From positions 1 through 58,604 of the forward strand of contig JAEEIJ010000017.1 of NCBI GenBank assembly GCA_016281315.1: DNA of 58,604 nucleotides, written 5' to 3'. The notes below the pieces were generated by a model that saw nothing but the letters and a program-made list of their open reading frames with translations, was not told the DNA's origin and did no database searches. Within the stretch, counting starts at the first letter, position 1; each line of letters opens with the position of its first letter. This stretch comes from Bacteroidales bacterium. Its GTDB lineage: Bacteria > Bacteroidota > Bacteroidia > Bacteroidales > UBA932. The translations under genes were made by a program, and so were the position numbers. Positions 42,222 through 48,997 of this stretch are shown here, piece by piece.

Positions 42222-43493
42222 TTAATCGATGCGGTCGAAGCCCGTATAAGGCCTTAGACACGCTGGAATATCGATGTATCCGTCCTTCTGGTTGTCCTCC
42301 AGCAGAGCGGCCACTACGCGGGGCAGGGCCAGCGAACTGCCGTTGAGGGTGTGGGCGAGCTGCATCTTGCCTTCCTCGTCCTTGTAGCGGCACTTGAGGC
42401 GGTTGGCCTGGTAGCTCTCGAAATTGGAAACGGAGGAAATCTCCAGCCAGCGGCCCTGTGCGGCGCTCCAGAGTTCAAAGTCATAGGTAATCGCGGAGGT
42501 GAAGGACATATCCCCGCCGCAGAGGCGCAGGATCCGGTACTTCAGTCCGAGCTTGTTCACAATCCCCTCGACGTGGGCGACCATCTCGTCCAGGGCGGCG
42601 TAGCTGTCCTCCGGCTTCTCGACGCGGACGATTTCGACCTTGTCGAACTGGTGGAGGCGGTTCAGCCCGCGGACGTCCTTGCCGTAGGAGCCGGCCTCGC
42701 GGCGGAAGCACGGCGTATAGGCCGTCAGCTTCTGCGGGAAGGCGTCGGCGGCGAGGATCTCGTCGCGGAAGATGTTGGTCACGGGCACTTCAGCGGTCGG
42801 AACCATGTAGAAATCATCCAGGTTCGCGTGGTACATCTGGCCTTCCTTGTCGGGGAGCTGGCCGGTACCGAAGCCGGAAGCGGCGTTGACCATCACCGGC
42901 GGCTCGACTTCCCTGTAGCCGGCGGCGGTGTTGCAGTCGAGGAAGAAGTTGATCAGCGCGCGCTGGAGCTTCGCACCCTTGTCCTTGTAGACAGGGAAGC
43001 CCGCGCCCGTGATCTTGACGCCGAGGTCGAAATCGATGATGTCATACTTTTTGGCAAGCTCCCAGTGGGGCAGGGCGCCTTCCGGCAGCTGCACCTCGGG
43101 GCCGCCCATCTTGACGACCTCGTTGTCTTCCGCGCCCTTGCCCGGCTTCACGAGGTCGCACGGGAGGTTCGGAAGAAGGACGAGTTTGGACTCCATCTCG
43201 GCGACGACCTGGTCGCTGCGGGAGAGGAGTTCGCCGGAGCGGGCTTTCAGTTCAGCCACGGCAGCCTTCGCCGCCTCGGCCTCTTCCCGCTTGCCGGCCT
43301 TCATCAGCGCGCCGATTTCGGCGGCTTTGGCCTTCTGGGCGGAAAGCAGGGAATCGCTTTCCGTCTGCAGCGCACGGCGCTCGGCGTCGAGGGCCAGGAC
43401 GGACTCGACGGTCGCGCGTGCATCGAAATTTTTAACAGCAAGCTTCGCGATCACCTTTTCGGTATCATCGCGAAGCATCTTCAGTGTCAGCAT
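42222..43493 (-). CDS. serS: Seryl-tRNA synthetase
   Basis: 423 aa, the normal length. N-terminal coiled coil (about 30-105; Ala/Glu/Lys-rich heptads) and class II catalytic core: motif 2 region FRREAGSYGKDVRGLNRLHQFDKVEIV, TAEVPVTN, and motif 3 NGSSLALPRVVAALLEDNQ. It charges tRNA-Ser. It is the last gene of rplU-rpmA-serS (gap 29 nt to rpmA) and is followed by a terminator. A change in the frequency of the tetranucleotide CATG occurs in or near this gene. Confidence 0.97.
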   Translation of the reverse strand: MLTLKMLRDDTEKVIAKLAVKNFDARATVESVLALDAERRALQTESDSLLSAQKAKAAEIGALMKAGKREEAEAAKAAVAELKARSGELLSRSDQVVAEMESKLVLLPNLPCDLVKPGKGAEDNEVVKMGGPEVQLPEGALPHWELAKKYDIIDFDLGVKITGAGFPVYKDKGAKLQRALINFFLDCNTAAGYREVEPPVMVNAASGFGTGQLPDKEGQMYHANLDDFYMVPTAEVPVTNIFRDEILAADAFPQKLTAYTPCFRREAGSYGKDVRGLNRLHQFDKVEIVRVEKPEDSYAALDEMVAHVEGIVNKLGLKYRILRLCGGDMSFTSAITYDFELWSAAQGRWLEISSVSNFESYQANRLKCRYKDEEGKMQLAHTLNGSSLALPRVVAALLEDNQKDGYIDIPACLRPYTGFDRID

Positions 43494-43522
43494 AGACTAT
43501 TTGAAAAAATATGTCTTCCGGA

Positions 43523-43783
43523 TTAGTTCTCGAAAGGAATGACCGAAACGTAGGACTTGTTCTCTCTCTTCTTCGTGAACTTCACGGTACCGTCAACGAG
43601 GGCGTACAGGGTGTGGTCCTTGCCGATGCCCACGTTCTTGTCCGGATTGTGAACGGTTCCCCGCTGACGGACGATGATGTTGCCCGCCTTGACGGTCTCG
43701 CCACCGAACTTCTTCAGGCCGAGGCGCTTGCTCTGCGACTCACGACCGTTCTTGGAACTGGATTGACCTTTCTTGTGTGCCAT
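43523..43783 (-). CDS. rpmA: 50S ribosomal protein bL27
   Basis: 86 aa starting [28 protein letters not shown], with IIVRQRGT and [14 protein letters not shown], as in all bL27 proteins. The N-terminus reaches the peptidyl-transferase centre. No extra N-terminal cleavage peptide is present. Cotranscribed with rplU (14 nt upstream) and serS. Confidence 0.97.
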   Translation of the reverse strand: MAHKKGQSSSKNGRESQSKRLGLKKFGGETVKAGNIIVRQRGTVHNPDKNVGIGKDHTLYALVDGTVKFTKKRENKSYVSVIPFEN

Positions 43784-43797
43784 AATTAAAACTCGGT

Positions 43798-44109
43798 TTA
43801 AGCGATTTCGTTAATCTGGATCTTGGAAAGCTTCTGGCGGTGGCCGTTGAGCTTCTGGAAGCCCTTGCGGCGGATCTTCTTGAAGACAAGCACCTTGTCA
43901 GCCTTCGCATTGTCGTCGAGGACCGTAGCCCTGACAACCGCGCCGTCCACATACGGAGCACCGACTTTCACGGCGCCGTCCGCATCGACGAGAAGGACCT
44001 TCGTGAATTCCACGGACTCTCCATTCGCCTGGGGAAGTCTCTGGACGAAGATTTCGTTTCCAGCTTCTACCTTGAACTGCTGGCCTGCAATGTCAACGAT
44101 TGCGTACAT
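43798..44109 (-). CDS. rplU: 50S ribosomal protein bL21
   Basis: 103 aa. [25 protein letters not shown] and the C-terminal [22 protein letters not shown] are the bL21 signatures. It binds 23S rRNA domain I. Its leader (44110-44205) has an AAACTTT/AAAGTTT inverted repeat just before the ATG but no clear -7 box; that 96-nt gap holds no gene. Confidence 0.97.
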   Translation of the reverse strand: MYAIVDIAGQQFKVEAGNEIFVQRLPQANGESVEFTKVLLVDADGAVKVGAPYVDGAVVRATVLDDNAKADKVLVFKKIRRKGFQKLNGHRQKLSKIQINEIA

Positions 44110-44205
44110 AAAAACAAACTTTTTTTAAAGTTTCAACCGCAGGCGTCCATCCTTTGCGACGGCTCTTTCCGGGCCCGACGGTCATGAATAAAAAATGCAG
44201 AGGGC

Positions 44206-44397
44206 TTATTCGTCCTCCAGATGGAGGTGCTGGACGTAGATGGCTTTCTGCATGGCCATTCTGCGCTTGACGGAAGGCTTCTCGAAGTTCTTGCGCGCAC
44301 GGAGCTCGCGGACCGCACCGGTCTTTTCGAACTTACGCTTGAATTTCTTCAGCGCCCGCTCGATGTTTTCGCCTTCTTTCACAGGTACAATAATCAT
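44206..44397 (-). CDS. rpsU: 30S ribosomal protein bS21
   Basis: 63 aa: MIIVPVKEGENIERALKKFKRKFEKTG, then RKNFEKPSVKRRMAMQKA. It has the typical basic N-terminal helix. It is preceded by a strong Shine-Dalgarno sequence, which is exceptional in this window and phylum. In Bacteroidota ribosomes bS21 helps hide the 16S anti-Shine-Dalgarno tail, and a strong SD on rpsU is thought to allow autoregulation (established for Flavobacterium as I recall). Own promoter 31 nt upstream. Confidence 0.96.
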   Translation of the reverse strand: MIIVPVKEGENIERALKKFKRKFEKTGAVRELRARKNFEKPSVKRRMAMQKAIYVQHLHLEDE

Positions 44398-44404
44398 CTC
44401 TTTA

Positions 44405-44414
44405 CCACCTCCTT
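44405..44414 (-). promoter_or_regulatory. Strong Shine-Dalgarno sequence of rpsU
   Basis: AAGGAGGTGG on the minus strand, ending 7 nt before the rpsU ATG: optimal complementarity and spacing to the 16S 3' end. No comparable site was noticed before other genes in the window. Confidence 0.9.
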
Positions 44415-44428
44415 TTCATTTGGGACTG

Positions 44429-44458
44429 CAAAGGTAGTAAATAAAATGAAATATCAAA
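44429..44458 (-). promoter_or_regulatory. Promoter of rpsU
   Basis: TACCTTTG (44429-44436) fits TAnnTTTG; TTTG (44455-44458) lies 18 bp upstream. The mRNA leader would be about 25 nt and contains the SD. Confidence 0.7.
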
Positions 44459-44468
44459 ACTTTGACTG

Positions 44469-45638
44469 TCAGAATTTATAGACGCCCGAGGTGCGGAAGT
44501 AGCGGGAGGAGAGCCAGTACGCGAAGAGGGGGTCGATCACGTGGGGGTCGTCCTTGTCGTCGAACCAGACGAGCTCTTTTTTTTCGAGGGCATCCTTGAT
44601 GCGCTTGACGTTGGCGGAGGAGTTGAGGCCGTAGCCCCGGATCACCTCGGCGCTGCTGAAGCGGGTGTGGCCGTCCATGATGGCGCGGAGGAGGCTGACC
44701 TGGAAGGTCGTGAGGTCGTTCATGGCGGCCTCGAAGCGCGGCTCGTGGATGCCGAGGAGGGACTCCAGGCCCTCGAGCATCACGGGCTCCATGATGTAGC
44801 CCTTCGAGAGGTGGTCGCAGACGGCGCAGAAGTGGTTGATGTACCACATCTGGCAGCGGAAGAGCTTGCAGACGCCGAAGAGGAGGTTCTTGTCGATCAC
44901 CTTGCCGCGGGCGAGCATGTTCTTGTTGATGTACTCGATGATGTACTTCTCGTCGATCGGAGAAGGGGTGAAGCGCTCGGCCTGGCGGTGGAAGAAGCGG
45001 CGGCGGACGAAGAGTTCGCGCATCGCGTTGAGCCGGCCGCCGACGAAGACGACGGTGCAGCGGGAGGGCTCCAGCCGGGAGGCGGCGTCCCGCAGGACGC
45101 CTTCGAAACGGTGGAGCAGCGGCTCCCAGTCCGCCACGTTGGCAATGCTGTCGAAGTTCTTGAATACCAGGTAGAGGCGCGTGTCACGGTCCAGCGCCAG
45201 GTTGAAGGGCAGGTTCAGCACGGCGTCCACGTCGCGGTCGTCGATGTCCCAGGAGAGGGAGAGGACGCGGTCGGCGTCGGCGTAGCTGCGCTGGTCGAAG
45301 ACGAAATGGGTCTCCGGGAGGAACTGCCTGATCGCGCGGGTATACTCGCCGGGCGTCGAGCCGAAGGCGCGCAGGACGCTCTCCCCCAGCGCGAGCAGGA
45401 AATCCCGCTGCGAGCGGACGCTGAGCAGGTCCGCCTCCGCGACGAGGAAACGTTTGCCGGCCAGCTTCTGCTCCTGCAGGACCTGCTGGAGCAGGGACAT
45501 CTTGCCGGTCTTCGGCGCGCCGAGGATCGCGACGTGTTCGCCGGCGGCGAGCAGGTTCGCGAGGGCCGCGCAGTCGCCGTGCCGGTCGATGAAATAGCGG
45601 CCGGTGACGGGCTTGCTGTAGACGAAGGCTTCTTCCAT
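44469..45638 (-). CDS. AAA-type ATPase with C-terminal winged-helix-like domain
   Basis: 389 aa. P-loop GAPKTGKMSLLQQVL near residue 40; Walker B-like TRLYLVFKNFDSIA near 175; then VVFVGGRLNAM. The C-terminal third (FQVSLLRAIMDGHTRFSSAEVIRGYGLNSSANVKRIKDALEKKELVWFDD) looks like a winged helix, as in the archaeal-type ATPase families of prokaryotes. Role unknown; such proteins are linked to defence, signalling or DNA-related functions. It lies 3 nt downstream of the nucleotidyltransferase gene, so it shares its operon. Confidence 0.7.
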   Translation of the reverse strand: MEEAFVYSKPVTGRYFIDRHGDCAALANLLAAGEHVAILGAPKTGKMSLLQQVLQEQKLAGKRFLVAEADLLSVRSQRDFLLALGESVLRAFGSTPGEYTRAIRQFLPETHFVFDQRSYADADRVLSLSWDIDDRDVDAVLNLPFNLALDRDTRLYLVFKNFDSIANVADWEPLLHRFEGVLRDAASRLEPSRCTVVFVGGRLNAMRELFVRRRFFHRQAERFTPSPIDEKYIIEYINKNMLARGKVIDKNLLFGVCKLFRCQMWYINHFCAVCDHLSKGYIMEPVMLEGLESLLGIHEPRFEAAMNDLTTFQVSLLRAIMDGHTRFSSAEVIRGYGLNSSANVKRIKDALEKKELVWFDDKDDPHVIDPLFAYWLSSRYFRTSGVYKF

Positions 45639-45641
45639 GGC

Positions 45642-46388
45642 TTATGCGATGCCGCGGTAGGTCGCCTGGACCTCGCGGTAACTTTCAAGGTTTCCGATAT
45701 CATACCGCCGGCCGGGCATCGGCATCGCGTGGACGGGGGCCTGGGTGCAGAGCCAGGCGATGTAGCTGCCGGGGGCGTCGGTCCCGCAGCCGGCGGCGAG
45801 GCCCGCTGCGAGGCGCGCGAGGTCCGCGCGCGTGAAATAGTAGAAGGGCGGGCAGACCCAGTGGCTGCGCGGCTGCGCCGGCTTCTCCTCCATCCGCAGG
45901 ACGAGGTCCGGGTCGGACGCATCCTCCCCCGCCGTCTCGACTACGCCGCAGCGCGTCAGCTTTGCGGCGTCCGGTTCCCGGAAGCGCATGATGCAGCTGG
46001 TCCCCTTCCCGCGTGCATAGGCGATGAAGCGCTGCAGGCTGAAATCCAGCACATTGTCTCCGGCGACGACGAGCAGGTCGTCGTCAATCCCGGTCTCCCG
46101 GACGGCATATTCGATGTCGCGGACCGCGCCGAGGCGGGTCGCGTCGCTGGCCGTGCCGTCGTCCACGACAGCGACCGGCTGCGCGCCGCGCGTCCGCGCC
46201 CAGTCCCGGAAATAATCCGCAAACTTGTGGTTCGTAACGACGACGAATCCGTCGACGGCGGGCGCGATGTCATCCGCCAGCCAGTCCAGGATTGTCTTCT
46301 CCCCCACCTTCAGCAGGGGCTTCGGAAAATTCTCCGTCAGCGGATACAGCCGTGTCGCGTATCCCGCCGCCAAAATCAGGCACTTCAT
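45642..46388 (-). CDS. Sugar-phosphate nucleotidyltransferase
   Basis: 248 aa. Signature LILAAGYATRLYPLTENFPKPLLKVG (nucleotide binding), DDLLVVAGDNVLDF (metal Asp) and RMEEKPAQPRS, as in RmlA/GlmU-N/HddC-type enzymes. It transfers a nucleotide onto a sugar 1-phosphate. The neighbouring sugar kinase (5 nt upstream) could supply that sugar phosphate, so the pair may activate a salvaged sugar for capsule synthesis (inference). Sugar and nucleotide are not readable. Confidence 0.88.
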   Translation of the reverse strand: MKCLILAAGYATRLYPLTENFPKPLLKVGEKTILDWLADDIAPAVDGFVVVTNHKFADYFRDWARTRGAQPVAVVDDGTASDATRLGAVRDIEYAVRETGIDDDLLVVAGDNVLDFSLQRFIAYARGKGTSCIMRFREPDAAKLTRCGVVETAGEDASDPDLVLRMEEKPAQPRSHWVCPPFYYFTRADLARLAAGLAAGCGTDAPGSYIAWLCTQAPVHAMPMPGRRYDIGNLESYREVQATYRGIA

Positions 46389-46393
46389 GGGAC

Positions 46394-47566
46394 TCAGAAA
46401 ATGACGCCGTCCGCGCTCCGGCAGACCTCGGCGCGGTAGGCACCCCGCAGCGCCGGGAAGGCCTGCAGGTACTCCGTTTCAACTTTCTCCAGGATGGACT
46501 CCCGGAAGGCGGGGTCCGCCAGGGCCATGCAGCAGCCCTTGAAGCCGGCGCCGCTGAAACGGCCGCCGTAGATACCCTCCGTCCGGGTCATGATTTCGTA
46601 CAGGGTCTTGAGCTCCGGGGAGCCCGTCTCCCAGTCATAGATGCTGCTGCGGCCGCTCTCGAAGCTCAGGCGCCCGTATTCGACGATGTCGCCGCGGCGC
46701 CAAGCCTCCGCGCCTGCCTCGACGCGCGCGAACTCGCTGAACCAGTGGTCCGCCCGGCGGCGCCAGGGCTCCGGCAGCCGGCCGCGGTGCTCCTCATAGA
46801 CCGCCCGCGGCACCTCCCGCATGTGGGTTTCGCCGAACTTGCCGTAAGGCAGGCCGGCATAGGCCTTCAGGGCATAGGCGGCGCTGCGGAGCTCGTCGAC
46901 GCGCATGTTGAAGGCGCTGGTCGCGAGGTTGCGCTCCACGCCGCTGAAGAAAATCAGGATATCGTAGGGCTTCATCCCCGGGCCGGGGGCGATCAGCTCA
47001 TAGGAGTCGTCCTTCGTGTCGAGGTAGAGCAGCCGGTCCTTGCGGCCGTAGACCTCGCAGCTCTGGTCGAGCTTGCCGCAGCTGACGCCGACGTAGCGGT
47101 TCTCGGCCAGCAGGGCGATCTGGATCGCTTCCGCCGGTTCGAGCGAAAGGCCGTTGACGCGGCAGAGGGCGCTCAGGAAGGAGATGCAGACCGCCGCGGA
47201 GGAGGACAGGCCGCCGATCGGGAGCGTACCCTCGATCACGGCGCTGAGGCCGACGCCGAGCGGGTAGCGCGCCGCGAGCTCCTTCGTCACGCCGCGCAGG
47301 TAGTCCGCCCAGTCGCCCTGCCTGCGCTCCGGGACGTCGCGCACGTGCCACTGCGCCCGCTTCTCGAACTGCAGGGAGCAGAGCTCCACGACGCCGTTCT
47401 GCTTCGGCTTGTAGGCAACGAAGATGCCCTTGTCAATCGCCAGGCCGGTAATCTTGCCGAGGTTGTGGTCGCTGTGGGCCCCGATCGGGCAGATCCGGTA
47501 CGGGCAGAAAGCCACCGCCTCCGGCGCCTTCCGGTACAGCTCATGAAACTTCTCTTCGCACAACAT
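46394..47566 (-). CDS. Galactokinase-like GHMP sugar kinase
   Basis: 390 aa. GHMP motif PIGGLSSSAAVCISFLSALC (ATP binding), N-terminal CPYRICPIGAHSDHN in place of the usual galactokinase PGRVNLIGEHTDY, GVSCGKLDQSCEVYG (catalytic Asp region) and C-terminal GGRFSGAGFKGCCMAL. The altered sugar-binding motif suggests a sugar other than galactose. The start at 47566 is chosen because the longer frame runs into a likely -7 box (TATATTCG, 47597-47604). First gene of a kinase - nucleotidyltransferase - ATPase operon. Confidence 0.85.
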   Translation of the reverse strand: MLCEEKFHELYRKAPEAVAFCPYRICPIGAHSDHNLGKITGLAIDKGIFVAYKPKQNGVVELCSLQFEKRAQWHVRDVPERRQGDWADYLRGVTKELAARYPLGVGLSAVIEGTLPIGGLSSSAAVCISFLSALCRVNGLSLEPAEAIQIALLAENRYVGVSCGKLDQSCEVYGRKDRLLYLDTKDDSYELIAPGPGMKPYDILIFFSGVERNLATSAFNMRVDELRSAAYALKAYAGLPYGKFGETHMREVPRAVYEEHRGRLPEPWRRRADHWFSEFARVEAGAEAWRRGDIVEYGRLSFESGRSSIYDWETGSPELKTLYEIMTRTEGIYGGRFSGAGFKGCCMALADPAFRESILEKVETEYLQAFPALRGAYRAEVCRSADGVIF

Positions 47567-47651
47567 ATAGAAATGGTGTTTATTTTCAAATCCTGACGAA
47601 TATAACAATTTTATTTCATATATTTATATCCAGTATAAAACACCCCTCGTC

Positions 47652-48275
47652 ATGAGAAAAAGCCTTGCCTTCCTGCTGCTTGCCGCAGCCCTGCTTGCCG
47701 TTTCCTGCGGCAGCAAAGAACCCGTGAAATTCGACGGCGCCGGCGACATCGGCGACTGCCACATCCCCGGCAGCCACAGCTACGACGCCGCGACCGACAC
47801 CTATACCCTGACCGCCTCCGGCTACAACCTCTGGTTCGAGACCGATGCGTTCTATTTCGTATGGAAGAAGGTCAAGGGCGATTTTGAAATCACCGGCGAG
47901 GTCGCCTTCGAGGGCGAAGGCGTCAACCCCCACCGCAAGATCGGCTTCCTGATCCGCGAAAGCCTCGATCCCCAGTCCCGCTACGCCGACGCGGCGATCC
48001 ACGGCGAAGGCCTGACTTCGCTCCAGTACCGCCCGGAGACCGCCGGCGAGACATTGGAATCCGTCTCCGACAGCTGGGGCCCGACCGTCGTCAGCCTCAT
48101 CCGCCGCGGCAACACGGTCAGCATCCGCACCGGCAAGGGCAGCCTGCCTGAGACGGACGACACCTCCGTCGACATCGCCCTCCCCGAGGAGTGCTATGTC
48201 GGCATATTCATGTGTTCCCACGAAGAGGATATCGCCGAAACCGGCTATCTGAAAAACGTCCGCCTGATCCAGTAG
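47652..48275 (+). CDS. Small lipoprotein with concanavalin-like (DUF1349/DUF1080-type) domain
   Basis: 207 aa with lipobox AVSCG. The single domain has SYDAATDTYTLTASGYNLWFETDAFYF, KGDFEITGEVAF, HRKIGFLIRESLDPQSRYADA and YVGIFMCSHEEDIAETGYLKNVRLI. This is the jelly-roll pattern of DUF1349/DUF1080-type carbohydrate-related domains, also found at the N-terminus of some TolB-like proteins. Probably a surface or periplasmic binding protein. Divergent from the kinase operon; no neighbour gives its role. Confidence 0.65.
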   Translation: MRKSLAFLLLAAALLAVSCGSKEPVKFDGAGDIGDCHIPGSHSYDAATDTYTLTASGYNLWFETDAFYFVWKKVKGDFEITGEVAFEGEGVNPHRKIGFLIRESLDPQSRYADAAIHGEGLTSLQYRPETAGETLESVSDSWGPTVVSLIRRGNTVSIRTGKGSLPETDDTSVDIALPEECYVGIFMCSHEEDIAETGYLKNVRLIQ

Positions 48276-48285
48276 GACAATCCCG

Positions 48286-48993
48286 CTAATACTTCGCCAG
48301 GACAGTCTCGACGGCACGCGCAAGCTTGCGGTCGAGACGGATCGCCAGGATGCTGTCGAGCTGGTGGAGGGAATGGAGGTCCGTACAGATGAAGCTGTAC
48401 AGGTCATTCTCCAGGAGGTAGCGGAGGATCTGCATCGAACCTTCGCCGTACGTCCCCGTCAGGGACATCCAGTTCATCTGGAAGCGGCACCCGCGGTCCG
48501 CGAGGCGGTCGAAGTCGTCGAGGCGGTCGGCCATGTAGATGTAGCGTTCCGGGTGGGCCAGGATGGGTTTGCGGCCGGCCATCTCGAGCTCGAAGACCGT
48601 CTGCTCCAGGTTCTCGCTCGGATAATAATAGGACATCTCGATCAGGATCGAGCCGTCCGCATACGTCAGGAGTTCCGGGTCGGCGGCGCGCTCCTCGAAA
48701 TCCTTGACGATCATATATTCCGCGGCGAGGACGGTCTTCACGCCCCACTCCGCGGGAATCTTTCCTACAAAATCGGCGTAGCGCTCCCGGAGGAGCGCTT
48801 CGTCGGTTTCATAGATCTCAGGGTTCTTGTGGGGGGTAAAGACGAACTCGCGGCAGCCGGCGTCCGCCAGCTTGCGGATCGCTTCCAGGGAATCGGCGCT
48901 GCGGCGGAATCCGTCGTCCACCCCCGGGAGGAGGTGGTTGTGGATGTCGCGGCCGGGCAGACGGACAGCTTCCCTGTGGCTGAAAAGGCCCAT
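48286..48993 (-). CDS. CpsB/YwqE-type PHP tyrosine phosphatase
   Basis: 235 aa. PHP metal site: DIHNHLLPGVDDG, FTPHKNPEIY, ILAHPERYIYM and FICTDLHSLHQ. This is the family that dephosphorylates the Tyr-rich tail of Wzc/CpsD kinases and so controls capsule chain length and export. It lies 4 nt downstream of the Wzc-like kinase gene, which ends in a Tyr-Gly repeat, its probable substrate. Third gene of the wza - wzc - phosphatase operon. Confidence 0.92.
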   Translation of the reverse strand: MGLFSHREAVRLPGRDIHNHLLPGVDDGFRRSADSLEAIRKLADAGCREFVFTPHKNPEIYETDEALLRERYADFVGKIPAEWGVKTVLAAEYMIVKDFEERAADPELLTYADGSILIEMSYYYPSENLEQTVFELEMAGRKPILAHPERYIYMADRLDDFDRLADRGCRFQMNWMSLTGTYGEGSMQILRYLLENDLYSFICTDLHSLHQLDSILAIRLDRKLARAVETVLAKY

Positions 48994-48997
48994 CGGA

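Noticed and set aside
44110..44205. Possible ribosomal-protein leader structure before rplU
   Set aside because: Only a short AT-rich inverted repeat (AAACTTT/AAAGTTT) is visible; not enough to call a regulatory RNA.
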